Assembly: GCA_002878375.1 (NCBI GenBank)
Contig: NIRF01000013.1
Coordinates: 1 to 39,337, forward strand
DNA from: Dictyoglomus sp. NZ13-RE01
Lineage (GTDB): Bacteria > Dictyoglomota > Dictyoglomia > Dictyoglomales > Dictyoglomaceae
Reading direction: 5' to 3'
Length of the DNA: 39,337 nucleotides
Part shown: positions 21,930 through 31,295 of the stretch, piece after piece
Position numbering within the stretch: position 1 is the first letter of the stretch
Layout of the letters: each line of letters begins with the position of its first letter
The notes under the pieces: generated by a model
Told to the model about the DNA's origin: nothing
The model's input: the letters and a program-made list of their open reading frames with translations, nothing else
Databases searched by the model: none
Position numbers and translations under genes: made by a program

Positions 21930-23087
21930 ATGAAAAGCTACTCAAAGCCTCTTCTAATTCTTCTCCTTTCTTTCATTGTATTTTTTACCATCTCCTTAGG
22001 GCAACAGACAAAAGCTGTCAAGCTAAGCATTATAGATGTAGCAGGCAATTTACAATTGACTCAAACAGCTATTGAAAATTTCAAAAAGGCTCATCCTGAG
22101 ATAGTTTCTGACATAGAATATATGAAGGCAACAGCTCCTGAACTACCCGCAAAAATTAAAGCACAACAAATGGCAGGAAATGTCGTAACAACGATGGTTT
22201 TAACAGGATATGATGCAATGGCAGCTGGTCTGGAAATGGATATTTGGGAAAATATTTATCCAACTTATGCTTCCTATTTCCCAAATTTAGAATCCCGTTA
22301 TCTACCTGGAGCAAGAGAAGCCTTTAAACTCTTTAAAGGTTATGGAATTGTTGTATCCTATTGCCCTGGTGGTCCCATGTTTACTTATAATCCAGAAAAA
22401 GTTAAGAAAGTCCCAACTACAGCGGAAGAACTATTGGAGTGGGCAAAAGCAAATCCAGGTAAATTTATGTATGCAAGACCAGCTAATTCTGGACCAGGAA
22501 GATGCTTACTTCAGGGGCTACCATACATTCTTGGTGACAAAAATCCTAAGGATCCAAAAACATGGGAGAAGACATGGAATTATTTGAAAGAGTTGGATAA
22601 ATATATTGATTACTATCCTACAGGTACAGCTATTACCTTCAGGGAACTCGCAGAAGGAACAAGGTGGATTATAGCAAGTCATTTAGGTTGGGACATGAAC
22701 CAGAGGATATTAGGTGTGATACCTGCTAATTTCAAAGGATTCTTTTTAAAGAATACTACATGGCTTACTGATGCCCATTTTATGTGTATGCCTAAAGGAC
22801 TTGATGAGGCAAGGAAGAGAGCAACTTTAGCTCTTATGGCTTGGTTACTAAGACGTGAATCTCAAGCTCTGATCTATGATAATGGCTACTTTTATCCTGG
22901 ACCTGCTATTAGTAATGTTCCTTTATCTTTGGCTCCTAAGGAAATACAAGATAAGATTAAATCTGCAATGAGACCCGAATATGAAAAGGCGATAAAAGAA
23001 TTTCCAACAACAACCCAGCTTGGTGCAAAAGAATTAGTTGAAGCTTTTGAAATGTGGGATAAATTAGTAGGATCAAAAGTAAAGTAA
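21930..23087 (+). CDS. ABC transporter substrate-binding protein (spermidine/iron/thiamine-type family)
   Basis: A 385-residue exported binding protein: signal peptide MKSYSKPLLILLLSFIVFFT with a hydrophobic core and cleavage near residue 25; no lipobox Cys is present. The body (VAGNLQLTQTAIENFKKAHP, VVTTMVLTGYDAMAAG, FTYNPEKVKKVPTTAEELLEWAK) is a type II solute-binding fold like those paired with PotABC or YnjBCD systems. Substrate cannot be read from sequence; aromatic residues in the GWDMNQR and NTTWLTDAHF stretches may line the site. It is the first gene of a four-gene transporter operon and is followed by a strong hairpin, which probably raises its level over the membrane parts. Confidence 0.8.
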   Translation: MKSYSKPLLILLLSFIVFFTISLGQQTKAVKLSIIDVAGNLQLTQTAIENFKKAHPEIVSDIEYMKATAPELPAKIKAQQMAGNVVTTMVLTGYDAMAAGLEMDIWENIYPTYASYFPNLESRYLPGAREAFKLFKGYGIVVSYCPGGPMFTYNPEKVKKVPTTAEELLEWAKANPGKFMYARPANSGPGRCLLQGLPYILGDKNPKDPKTWEKTWNYLKELDKYIDYYPTGTAITFRELAEGTRWIIASHLGWDMNQRILGVIPANFKGFFLKNTTWLTDAHFMCMPKGLDEARKRATLALMAWLLRRESQALIYDNGYFYPGPAISNVPLSLAPKEIQDKIKSAMRPEYEKAIKEFPTTTQLGAKELVEAFEMWDKLVGSKVK

Positions 23088-23099
23088 ATTAAAAACTAA

Positions 23100-23132
23100 A
23101 AAGGTGTGGGGAACATTACTCCCCACACCTTT
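23100..23132 (+). other. Intercistronic hairpin after the binding-protein gene
   Basis: AAAGGTGTGGGG and CCCCACACCTTT form a perfect 12-bp stem with a nine-base loop. Only TTT follows, then ACTAATAAC, so termination would be partial. Such hairpins commonly protect the upstream mRNA end. Confidence 0.7.
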
Positions 23133-23157
23133 ACTAATAACTTGAGGTGGTGAAATA

Positions 23158-24261
23158 GTGAAGGATTTTAAAGAAATAAGGATAGAAAATTTAAATAAGA
23201 GTTTTGGAAATCATAAGGTTCTTCAGGATTTTAATCTTACTATAAAAAAGGGAGAATTTGTTACTCTGCTTGGACCCTCAGGTTGTGGTAAGTCAACGAC
23301 TCTTCATTGTTTAGCTGGTTTAGTTCCTATCGATAGTGGAAGAATATATATAGATGATGTATGTATTGATGATGGAAAGAATAGTATACCACCGGAAAAG
23401 AGGGGATTTGGATTAGTTTTTCAAAATTATGCTCTATTTCCTCATCTAAATGTTTTTAATAATATTGCTTTTGGTCTTCAAATAAAAAGAATGCCTAAGG
23501 ATGTAATTAAGGAAAGAGTTAGTAGCGCATTGAAGATGGTTCATCTGGAGGGATACGAAAATAAATATCCAAGACAACTCTCAGGTGGTGAACAGCAAAG
23601 AGTAGCTATTGCAAGATGTATTGTAATGGAACCATTATTAATGATGTTAGATGAGCCATTATCTAATCTTGATGCAAAATTAAGAATAGAAATGCGATAT
23701 GAGTTAAAGGCATTACATGAAAAACTCCACATTACATCTATTTATGTAACCCATGACCAGCAGGAAGCCTTAGCCCTTTCTGATAGAATAGTTGTTATGA
23801 GAGGTGGAAAGATACAACAAATAGGAACTCCCGAAGAGGTTTATCACCAGCCATCAAATCTTTTTGTGGCGGATTTTATGGGATTTAGAAATATGTGGGA
23901 TGCAACAGTGATTAGAGTAAATTCTAATGATGAAGTGGTAATTAAAGTATTAGATTTTGAACTTCTTGTAAGATCATCTTTAAATAGAAAAGTTAATCTT
24001 TCTGAAATTATAAATAGAAAAGTAATTACCGCTATTCGTCCTGAAGACATTCAAATTGTGGAAAAAGATTTTAATTCTATAAGATGCACTACTGAAGTTG
24101 TTGAATATTTAGGGCAAGTAAAACATGTAGGAGCATCAATTAATGGTATTCGAGTAGATATACGTACTCAAGAATATGTAAAGGATAAGGAAACTATTCC
24201 TATATGGATTCCTCCTGAGAAAATTCTTCTCTTTTCTGAAGAAGGAGAGAGAGTATTATGA
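23158..24261 (+). CDS. ABC transporter ATP-binding protein (PotA/MalK type)
   Basis: A 367-residue nucleotide-binding subunit. Visible motifs: Walker A GPSGCGKST near residue 39, Q-loop VFQNYALFPH, signature LSGGEQQR, Walker B LLMMLDEP and H-loop VTHDQQEA. The last 120 residues form the TOBE-like regulatory domain (AIRPEDIQIVEKD). Start is GTG at 23158, with GAGGTGG about ten bases upstream. The downstream permease start overlaps its stop by four bases. Confidence 0.93.
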   Translation: MKDFKEIRIENLNKSFGNHKVLQDFNLTIKKGEFVTLLGPSGCGKSTTLHCLAGLVPIDSGRIYIDDVCIDDGKNSIPPEKRGFGLVFQNYALFPHLNVFNNIAFGLQIKRMPKDVIKERVSSALKMVHLEGYENKYPRQLSGGEQQRVAIARCIVMEPLLMMLDEPLSNLDAKLRIEMRYELKALHEKLHITSIYVTHDQQEALALSDRIVVMRGGKIQQIGTPEEVYHQPSNLFVADFMGFRNMWDATVIRVNSNDEVVIKVLDFELLVRSSLNRKVNLSEIINRKVITAIRPEDIQIVEKDFNSIRCTTEVVEYLGQVKHVGASINGIRVDIRTQEYVKDKETIPIWIPPEKILLFSEEGERVL

Positions 24262-25112
24262 GAGAAAGAAAACTTGTTATTTTTTTAACCTTCCTTCCAT
24301 CACTAATATTCTTATCTTTTTTATTTATATATCCCTTTTTTTATGGACTTTATCTAAGTTTCACAGGGAAAGCTAATGAGTTCACATTAGAAAATTATAT
24401 TAGATTTTTTTCAGATCCTTGGGAAGTCGCAACTATTTTCACTACTTTTAAAATTGCATTACCAGCAACCATTATTAACATATTACTGGCAATACCTTTT
24501 GCCTATTATATGAGACATGGTGTAAAAGGGGAAAAAGTAATAACCTTCTTCCTTATTCTTCCTGTAACCTTAGGAACAGTGCTTGTGGCAGAAGGAATGT
24601 TAACATATTTTGGTCCTGTAGGTTGGTTCAATCAATTTCTAAAAACTATTGGAGTTATAAAAGAGCCTTTAAAACTAACTCATAATTATACTGGGGTACT
24701 ATTAGGATTAATTGTTCATGGTTTTCCTTATGCGTTCTTAATGCTTCTGGGATATATTTCAGGCATAGATCCAAATCTCGAAAAGGCAGCTCAAATGTTA
24801 GGAGCAAATAAGTGGCAGATATTTAGGAGAGTTATTTTCCCTTTATGGATACCTGGTATTACTATTGCTTTCTCTTTGAATTTTGTAATGGCATTCTCTG
24901 TATTTCCAACTGCAGTTCTATTAGGTCAGCCATCAGGACCAACAAGAGTGATGTCAATTTCTATCTTCCATTGGGCTTTTGAGAAATTTGATTTTAATAC
25001 CGCATCTGCCATTGCAATTATCATGGGATTAATAGAGCTAATTGTTATATTAATAGTGATGTTCTGGAGACAGAAAATGTTTAAAGGTGGTACTTTTGTT
25101 GGTAAAGCTTAG
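24258..25112 (+). CDS. ABC transporter permease 1
   Basis: A 284-residue polytopic membrane protein with about six hydrophobic helices and the cytoplasmic EAA loop EKAAQMLGANKWQIFRRVIFPLWIPG near residue 175, which docks onto the ATPase. This arrangement is typical of PotB/CysT/ThiP-like permeases. It overlaps the ATPase gene by ATGA and precedes the second permease by 27 bases. Confidence 0.9.
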   Translation: MRERKLVIFLTFLPSLIFLSFLFIYPFFYGLYLSFTGKANEFTLENYIRFFSDPWEVATIFTTFKIALPATIINILLAIPFAYYMRHGVKGEKVITFFLILPVTLGTVLVAEGMLTYFGPVGWFNQFLKTIGVIKEPLKLTHNYTGVLLGLIVHGFPYAFLMLLGYISGIDPNLEKAAQMLGANKWQIFRRVIFPLWIPGITIAFSLNFVMAFSVFPTAVLLGQPSGPTRVMSISIFHWAFEKFDFNTASAIAIIMGLIELIVILIVMFWRQKMFKGGTFVGKA

Positions 25113-25139
25113 CATAATGTATTTTAGGAGGATAGCAAT

Positions 25140-25955
25140 ATGGGTAGAAAAATTAATTTTTCAGTAATAATATTTTATACAGGATTAGGACTATTTCTTA
25201 TTAACATTTTAGGTATATTGACCACAGTGATTTTAAACTCTCTGAGTAAAGAATGGTATAGTGGCGCTTTTCCAAAAGCTTTTACTCTTGAGTGGTATAA
25301 ATACATGGCAAAAGACCATGATCTTCCTCAACTTCTTTTTGTTACTTTTATTGTTTCTTTTTCTGTAACAATTATTTCATTAATAATAGGATTTCCTACC
25401 GCCTATGGATTAGCAAGATACAATTTTAAATTCAAAAATTTACTTCTTTCTCTTCTACTATTGCCCATGCTTATACCTCCTATGACCTATGGTATTCCTT
25501 TGGCTGCTATGCTTTATAAAATTAGATTAGCTACGAAGATAAGTGGAGTAATCTTAGCTAATTTAATTCCTATTGTACCTTTTGTGATCCTTGTATTAAC
25601 TCCCTTTATTGAGCAGGTGGATCCAAATATTGAATCTGCAGCTAAGATTTTAGGGGCTGGAAAACTTCAGACATTCTTTAGAATCTTAATACCATTAACT
25701 TTGCCTGGTATCTTTACTGCTTCCATTCTTGCTATAGTAAGGACTATTGCAATGTTTGAATTAACTTTTTTGGTAAGTGGACCAAAATCTCAGACTATAG
25801 TAGTAGCTCTATACTATGATGCTTATGCAGCAGGAGTTAGACCGCCACAAGCCATTGATGCTCTTGCAGTAGTCTATTTTCTTATAACTATGACCTTTTT
25901 AGTTATTGCATTAAAGTTTGTAAGTCCAACCCAAATGGTTTTTAGGGTAAAATAA
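25140..25955 (+). CDS. ABC transporter permease 2
   Basis: A 271-residue PotC-like permease with six predicted helices and an EAA loop ESAAKILGAGKLQTFFRILIPLTLPG near residue 165. AGGAGG with good spacing precedes ATG. Last gene of the operon; it would form a heterodimer with the product of the gene just upstream. Confidence 0.9.
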   Translation: MGRKINFSVIIFYTGLGLFLINILGILTTVILNSLSKEWYSGAFPKAFTLEWYKYMAKDHDLPQLLFVTFIVSFSVTIISLIIGFPTAYGLARYNFKFKNLLLSLLLLPMLIPPMTYGIPLAAMLYKIRLATKISGVILANLIPIVPFVILVLTPFIEQVDPNIESAAKILGAGKLQTFFRILIPLTLPGIFTASILAIVRTIAMFELTFLVSGPKSQTIVVALYYDAYAAGVRPPQAIDALAVVYFLITMTFLVIALKFVSPTQMVFRVK

Positions 25956-25993
25956 ACTTTATTTTCCTTATAACTATTTAGACGACAACGTTT

Positions 25994-26012
25994 TGACAAA
26001 GTGTCACTTTTT
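25994..26012 (+). terminator. Weak terminator candidate after the plus-strand ABC operon
   Basis: TGACA-AAG-TGTCA followed by CTTTTT. The stem is only five bp with a three-base loop, so this is doubtful. Nothing better was found between 25956 and 26141; the rest of that gap is AT-rich without recognised genes. Confidence 0.25.
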
Positions 26013-26141
26013 GGTTTTATGAAAATGACATCAATTCCTTTTGTATGAGAAACAAAATTTAAAGTCTCAAAAACTTTTCTTTTACAGAAAAAGCCATTTA
26101 AAGCCAAAAGTCCTATGAAGGTGAAAGAGACTTATTTTTAT

Positions 26142-27035
26142 TTATATCCCTTTATAGTTTTTCATAGCTAATATAGCACATCCAATGGACGGTTCATACA
26201 TGGGCTCAGCTATTACAATCCAATCTTGCTCCCTTACCCATGATAAAAACTTATCGTATAAAATTTTGCAATTTTTTAGCCCACCCACAACAGCCAATTT
26301 TATTTTTTCATTCCTTCCAATCCTACCTCTTATAGCAGAAACAGTTAGTTTCCATTCTTCTACTGCATTTTCTAAAATTTTTAGGGCAAATTTATCTCCA
26401 TTTTTAGCAGACTCACAAACAATTTTGGAGTAACTTGCGATATAACCTCGAGAGTTGATCCCTTTCGTTTTTCTCAAAATCTCCTCGAAATCTTCCTTTA
26501 TTAATTCATACATGTAACTTTTTTCAATTCTTCCATCATACATTTTGAAAATATATCTTAGGCACTCTCTTCCTATATCATATCCACTACCACAATCTCC
26601 TGCATGTTCTCCCCATCCGTCTATTCTGAAAACTTCATCATTCACTTTTCCCATCGCCATGATGCCTGTTCCTGCAAGAAGAACTACACCATTTTCAAAG
26701 GGAAATGCGCCCTCTAAGGCGCCTCTCACATCATTGAAGATTATAAATCTTCCAGGTAAAATTTCTTTTATTATGTCTGAATATATTTCTATTGCCTCCC
26801 TTAGCTCTCCTACTGCAGGAAGCCCAAAACCCCCAAATCTTATATCTTCAATTCTTATCCTTTTACTATCTAAAGCGGAATTTATGGCGGATATTAAGTT
26901 ATTTTTAACTGTTTCTTTATTACTATTAAAAACATCCGCAGGTCCAGATTTCCCTCTTCCATATATATTTAAATTTTCGTCAATAATTACTGCTTCAGTT
27001 TTTGAGCCTCCTCCATCAACGCCTAAGAAGTACAT
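26142..27035 (-). CDS. BadF/BadG-type ATPase domain protein, N-acetylglucosamine-kinase-like
   Basis: A 297-residue ASKHA-fold kinase. The N-terminal phosphate-1 motif is FLGVDGGGSKTEAVI, followed by FNDVRGALEGAF (phosphate-2 region) and LLAGTGIMAMGKV; GWGEHAGDCGSGYDIGRE is the family's adenosine/linker region, with a Cys where most have Glu or Asp-Glu. Family members phosphorylate N-acetylglucosamine, N-acetylgalactosamine or glucosamine. It is the last gene of the sugar operon, its SD lying in the end of the oxidoreductase gene. Here it may phosphorylate the amino sugar or hexose freed by the GH4 enzyme. Confidence 0.78.
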   Translation of the reverse strand: MYFLGVDGGGSKTEAVIIDENLNIYGRGKSGPADVFNSNKETVKNNLISAINSALDSKRIRIEDIRFGGFGLPAVGELREAIEIYSDIIKEILPGRFIIFNDVRGALEGAFPFENGVVLLAGTGIMAMGKVNDEVFRIDGWGEHAGDCGSGYDIGRECLRYIFKMYDGRIEKSYMYELIKEDFEEILRKTKGINSRGYIASYSKIVCESAKNGDKFALKILENAVEEWKLTVSAIRGRIGRNEKIKLAVVGGLKNCKILYDKFLSWVREQDWIVIAEPMYEPSIGCAILAMKNYKGI

Positions 27036-27037
27036 TT

Positions 27038-28282
27038 CTATCCCTCCAATATCTTCTTTCTAAATTCTTCTACAGCTATGGGAATTCCATTATTGATCCT
27101 TGATTTTTCTGCAGAAAAAGCCATAGCATGACTTTCTATGGAATCCTCTAAGGTTGTAGTAGGTAGTTCATAAGTTTCAAGCATCTTAACAAAGCTATCC
27201 ATTATTCCCTCATCTCCTCCTGCATGATCGTCTCTTACATCTACTTTTACTACCTCTTCGTATCTTCCAAAGATATTTATTCTTATCTCTCCATTTATGA
27301 GATTTCCATATATTTCTCCATGAGTACCATATATGTTTATTTTTCTTGTAATGTCATTTGTAAAGGCAGTTACGGTTAAGGTTGCCATTTTCCCATTTTC
27401 AAAGACAATATTTGCGATCTGATGGTCCATAACATTGTTATCAGAATAGTATACACATTTTCCATAATTTGTCTCTTCCAGAGCCTTTATTCTACCCTCT
27501 AAAGATAAATCCATAGTTATAACTGATACAGGCCAGCCTGTATAATCTCTAAGATATATTCTTCTTGCATCATAGGGACAATTTTCTACCATACAACCCC
27601 AGATACATCTTTCCTTTGCTTCTTTTGGTGCCTTTTCTTTCTTGAAGTGAGTTAATTCTCCGAAGGAGGTTATATATTTTGCTTTTGAAGAGGAGAGCCA
27701 ATATAATATATCTAAATCATGACAGCTCTTTGCCAAAATAAATGGAGCAGAAAAATCTGTGTTTCTCCAATTTCCTCTTACGAAACTATGGGCATAGTGG
27801 AAGAAACCAACATTTTCTACAAGATTTATTCCGATAGTTTCACCTATATAATTTTTATCCAATAGTTCCTTAATCTTTCTGAAGAAAGAAGTATATCTTA
27901 AGACATGGGCAACTATAATTAGAGAGTTTCCTTTTTTGTAAGCATCGTATATTTTGCAAACTCCATCTAAATCTGGAGCAATTGGCTTCTCAAGTAGTAT
28001 ATGATAACCCTTTTCTATTGCTTTAATTGCTGGTTCTACATGGAACATATCAGGTGTTGATATTATAACAGCGTCCGCCATTCTATCTTTTGCAAAAAAC
28101 TCCTCTATGGAAGAGAATACGTAATTTTTATCTAAATTATGGGCTCTTGCAAATCTTTCCCTTTTTATTGGATCAGGTTCTACTACACCTATAGCCTTTA
28201 TTTTATGAGGGTTTTTTAATATATAGTTTCCGTAAGCTTCATACCCCCTGCTTCCAGCCCCTATAACCACCACAGTTTTCAT
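27038..28282 (-). CDS. Gfo/Idh/MocA family oxidoreductase with cysteine cluster
   Basis: A 414-residue NAD(P)-dependent sugar oxidoreductase. The N-terminal Rossmann motif is VVVIGAGSRGYEAYG; the EKPI motif (LLEKPIAPDLDG) near residue 98 contains the conserved Lys, and KSCHDLDIL near residue 187 the catalytic His. Unlike many members it holds CIWGCMVENCPYDARRIYL near residue 228 plus GKCVYY near 273, a possible metal site seen in a subgroup of large Gfo/Idh proteins. Some GH109 glycosidases share this fold, but the family marks of GH109 were not recognised. It probably oxidises or epimerises the sugar handled by the operon. Confidence 0.82.
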   Translation of the reverse strand: MKTVVVIGAGSRGYEAYGNYILKNPHKIKAIGVVEPDPIKRERFARAHNLDKNYVFSSIEEFFAKDRMADAVIISTPDMFHVEPAIKAIEKGYHILLEKPIAPDLDGVCKIYDAYKKGNSLIIVAHVLRYTSFFRKIKELLDKNYIGETIGINLVENVGFFHYAHSFVRGNWRNTDFSAPFILAKSCHDLDILYWLSSSKAKYITSFGELTHFKKEKAPKEAKERCIWGCMVENCPYDARRIYLRDYTGWPVSVITMDLSLEGRIKALEETNYGKCVYYSDNNVMDHQIANIVFENGKMATLTVTAFTNDITRKINIYGTHGEIYGNLINGEIRINIFGRYEEVVKVDVRDDHAGGDEGIMDSFVKMLETYELPTTTLEDSIESHAMAFSAEKSRINNGIPIAVEEFRKKILEG

Positions 28283-29523
28283 AATAAATTTACCTCCTCA
28301 TAGAGAGATTTATAGTATTTATCTAAGACATCTTGGATCCTTCCAAATATAAGATCTTCCATAATTGGTTTTAAGAATTTTTCCTGGACCTTTTCAAACT
28401 GATCCGGAAAATATTCATAGATCAAAGGAAGAGGAATATTTTTATCCTCAAAGTTTTTAAACATCATTTTTAATGAATTTTGAATTTTTTCATTTTCATA
28501 ATAGTATCTCCATCTATCCAAAAAGCTAAAAACTACTTTATTTATATCAATATTTTCTCCATAATATTCTTTATAAAATCTATTATCTTCTTTTAGTAAG
28601 CTAAATAGTGTTTCAATGAAATTGCTTGTACTATTTTTAAAGAGAATTTTCTCTATATGTGCTAAAGAAAACAGGGCGGATCTATAGGCAAAGGTCAGTG
28701 CAGGTCCTACCTTAAATATTCCTACTCCATTTTTAGCCATCTCTTTTAAGGATTTTAAAGGTTGATAGTCTGTAGAGTGAGCCTCAAAAACTAAATCTTT
28801 GTTTGAGTCCAATACAGTTATTAATTCTTTTGTCTCTTCAGAACTATATTCATAGATATTTTCATCTCCAAACTCTATTCCCAAATTCACTACGATAGCA
28901 ACAATTCTATCCCATACCTTATCTAATGAATTTTTTGAAAGCTCCTTTTTAAAGGCATCTATCATCTCATAGATCTCAGAATTTGGGGTAACTTTTGGCT
29001 TTTCAGATATATTACCACCAGGTCTTGGCACATCTGTTCCAATCACATAAATAGGATTCATATTATAATTTTGGGCAGTTTCCTCTGCTATAATTAGCAG
29101 TTCTACTTCTCTTTTTACAATCTCCTCTATAGATAATGATAATTCTCCCCTTAAAGGATAGCTGGCATCTAAATGTATCTTTCTATATCCACTTTCTACA
29201 GATTCTTTGATAAGGGTTTTAGCATTTTGCATAGCGGATGAAATCTCAAGATTTCTCCAAGGATATGTTCCACCATGATCCAAACCTATAAAAAATTTGT
29301 TAAAGCTAAACTTTTGGGAAAGATTATTAATTTTATAAACAAAATCTTTGGGTTTTAGTCCTGTGTATCCACCAAATTGATTTACCTGATTTGAAGTAGA
29401 CTCTATTAAAAAGTATGTATCTTTTTCTTTGAAGTATCTAAAAACAGATTCAAGAACTTTAAAGTTTGAAGTGCAGATTGATATTAGCCTTTTTGAATAG
29501 AAGTATTTTTCAATTTTTTTCAT
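28279..29523 (-). CDS. GatZ/KbaZ-like tagatose-bisphosphate aldolase non-catalytic subunit family protein
   Basis: A 414-residue protein with family segments IESTSNQVNQFGGYTGLKPKDF, GLDHGGTYPW, IHLDASYPLRG, YVIGTDVPRPGG and FEAHSTDYQ. GatZ and KbaZ normally stabilise the catalytic class II aldolase GatY/KbaY that splits tagatose 1,6-bisphosphate. No GatY/KbaY gene is in the window. Conserved His and Asp residues (DH, DAS, EAHSTD) could form a metal site, and some relatives are now known as sugar or uronate epimerases, so an independent enzyme is possible. Its start overlaps the DeoR gene stop (ATGA) and its stop overlaps the next start. Confidence 0.8.
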   Translation of the reverse strand: MKKIEKYFYSKRLISICTSNFKVLESVFRYFKEKDTYFLIESTSNQVNQFGGYTGLKPKDFVYKINNLSQKFSFNKFFIGLDHGGTYPWRNLEISSAMQNAKTLIKESVESGYRKIHLDASYPLRGELSLSIEEIVKREVELLIIAEETAQNYNMNPIYVIGTDVPRPGGNISEKPKVTPNSEIYEMIDAFKKELSKNSLDKVWDRIVAIVVNLGIEFGDENIYEYSSEETKELITVLDSNKDLVFEAHSTDYQPLKSLKEMAKNGVGIFKVGPALTFAYRSALFSLAHIEKILFKNSTSNFIETLFSLLKEDNRFYKEYYGENIDINKVVFSFLDRWRYYYENEKIQNSLKMMFKNFEDKNIPLPLIYEYFPDQFEKVQEKFLKPIMEDLIFGRIQDVLDKYYKSLYEEVNLL

Positions 29524-30281
29524 GCAATAACCACCTTCGTCTTAATATTCTTAAACCAATCCTTCTTATCATCCTGTAAACGATCAGTAATAATAATATC
29601 TACATCTCCCAAGTCACATATCTTATAAGGCATAATCACACCAAACTTACTGCTATCTGCAAGAACTATTACCTTCTTTGCATTCTTAAGTATTGTGATA
29701 GCAACATCTCTTTCTTCTGCATCATAGTTTGTTATTCCTTTATTTAAGTCTATCCCATTTACTCCCATAAAATAAACATCCACAATAATATTTTCAAAAA
29801 GGGACAAGGCATGACTTCCAATGCATTCAAAAGATCCCTCTCTTACTATTCCTCCTGAATGTATTAACTTAAACCTCTTTTTCTGATTAATTACTCCCCA
29901 TGCAGTAGTTATAGAATTTGTTACAATAGTTAAGTCTTTTATATTACTCTCATCCAATATTTGGGTTAGATAGAAAATAGTAGTACCGCCACTCATTGCT
30001 ACCGTAATGCCATCAGACAAGTAATCCAATGCTTTTTTAGCTATTTTTTGCTTCTCTTCCTTCTTTTCCTCTAATTTGAAGAAGAAGGGGAGATCTATTC
30101 TAAAATTTTTGGGTACTGCTCCTCCCCTTCTTCTCTCTAAAAGTCCCTGACTTTCTAAAAGGGTTAAGTATCTTCTAATTGTTATTTCAGATACATTTAG
30201 CTCTTTTGCTAACTCACTTACCGTGACAAATCCTCTTTCCTTTAAAATCTCCATTATATCTAATAGTCTTTTATCCTTCAT
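29520..30281 (-). CDS. DeoR-family transcriptional regulator
   Basis: A 253-residue regulator: N-terminal winged HTH (MKDKRLLDIMEILKERGFVT, then VSEITIRRYLTLLESQGLLE) and a C-terminal sugar-phosphate-sensing domain with ISB-like motifs (VAMSGGTTIFYL, VTNSITTAW, VYFMGVNGIDLNKGIT). DeoR repressors release DNA on binding phosphorylated sugars. Lying within the operon, it probably controls it and perhaps the paired operators at 35699 and 39085. It starts one codon step after the SIS gene stop (TAAATG). AgaR-like by neighbourhood. Confidence 0.9.
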   Translation of the reverse strand: MKDKRLLDIMEILKERGFVTVSELAKELNVSEITIRRYLTLLESQGLLERRRGGAVPKNFRIDLPFFFKLEEKKEEKQKIAKKALDYLSDGITVAMSGGTTIFYLTQILDESNIKDLTIVTNSITTAWGVINQKKRFKLIHSGGIVREGSFECIGSHALSLFENIIVDVYFMGVNGIDLNKGITNYDAEERDVAITILKNAKKVIVLADSSKFGVIMPYKICDLGDVDIIITDRLQDDKKDWFKNIKTKVVIA

Positions 30282-31277
30282 TTATATGCTCACCACTTTT
30301 GTTAAATTTCTTGGTCTATCTACATCTAAGCCTTTCCTTTCTGCAATATGAAGACCTAAAATTTGAGAGAAAATTATTCTTAAACTTAAATCATATGGAA
30401 AATCATTAGATATGTAAAGATCAGAGTTTTCATCTCCAATTTTTATCACATTTCCGCCATAATTCTTTAGTTCTTCAACCAACTTATCCTCTTCTTTATC
30501 TTTTTCGCTAAATATGATAATGTTAACTCCTTTTTCTACAAGGGATTTTGGACCATGCCTATACTCAAACTTTGAATATGCTTCTGTTTTTGTTAAGGAC
30601 ATCTCTTCAAGCTTTAAGGCACTTTCTCTTGCTAATCCCTCCTGCATACCAAGACCTAAGAAAACATAATGACTACCATTTAGTAAATCTCTTTCATGAA
30701 TTAATTTTTCGCTATCCTTAATTATTCTTTCCACATTTTCAATTACCTTTTCATAAACTTTAAAATCCCTTTCTCCTGCTATAAAGCTTGATATTATTTG
30801 TAAAGACAATAACATTGATGAGAAGGACTTTGTCATAACGATAGCATTTTCCTTTATAGGAAGGATAAGAGACTCTGAAGATGTTTTAACCAAAGAGCTA
30901 TTCTCTTCCAAGGTTATTCCAAAAGTCTTTATATTAAGTTCATTTAGGATCTCTCCTGCCTTTACTACTTCTGTAGACTCTCCAGATCTTGATATCAATA
31001 CGGCGGTTCTATTTAAATTATTTCTTCCGACATTTTCAAAATGTTTAAAGGTAACTTCACCACCAGGAAGAGCCTTTGTTTCTATCCCAGTTTTATAGGT
31101 AAAAAATCTACTAGCGGACAAGGCTAAGTAGTAAGAAGTTCCACAACCTATAAAGTATACAAGTTCGCTTTTCTCTAAAAATTTTGGAACTATTTTTTCA
31201 ATATTTTTTGAAATATACTCAAAAACTAAAGGAATTTCTTTTATTTGATCCTTTATTTCCTTTTCAACAACGCTCAT
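30282..31277 (-). CDS. SIS-domain sugar-phosphate isomerase/deaminase (AgaS/GlmS-C like)
   Basis: A 331-residue protein with two SIS domains: FIGCGTSYYLALSASRFFTY with SRSGESTEVVKA in the first and LGLGMQEGLARESALKLEEMS with the FEYRHGPKSLVEKG motif in the second. It ends DRPRNLTKVVSI, like the isomerase half of GlmS, but has no glutaminase domain. AgaS-type proteins convert galactosamine 6-phosphate to tagatose 6-phosphate with loss of ammonia; glucosamine 6-phosphate deaminase is an alternative. The GatZ-like and DeoR neighbours fit the Aga route. Confidence 0.85.
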   Translation of the reverse strand: MSVVEKEIKDQIKEIPLVFEYISKNIEKIVPKFLEKSELVYFIGCGTSYYLALSASRFFTYKTGIETKALPGGEVTFKHFENVGRNNLNRTAVLISRSGESTEVVKAGEILNELNIKTFGITLEENSSLVKTSSESLILPIKENAIVMTKSFSSMLLSLQIISSFIAGERDFKVYEKVIENVERIIKDSEKLIHERDLLNGSHYVFLGLGMQEGLARESALKLEEMSLTKTEAYSKFEYRHGPKSLVEKGVNIIIFSEKDKEEDKLVEELKNYGGNVIKIGDENSDLYISNDFPYDLSLRIIFSQILGLHIAERKGLDVDRPRNLTKVVSI

Positions 31278-31295
31278 CTTTCACCTCTCCCTTTC

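Noticed and set aside
25874-26107. Short minus-strand frame between the two operons
   Set aside because: No SD, no motif, overlaps the permease 3' end; the gap is AT-rich with no sign of a gene.
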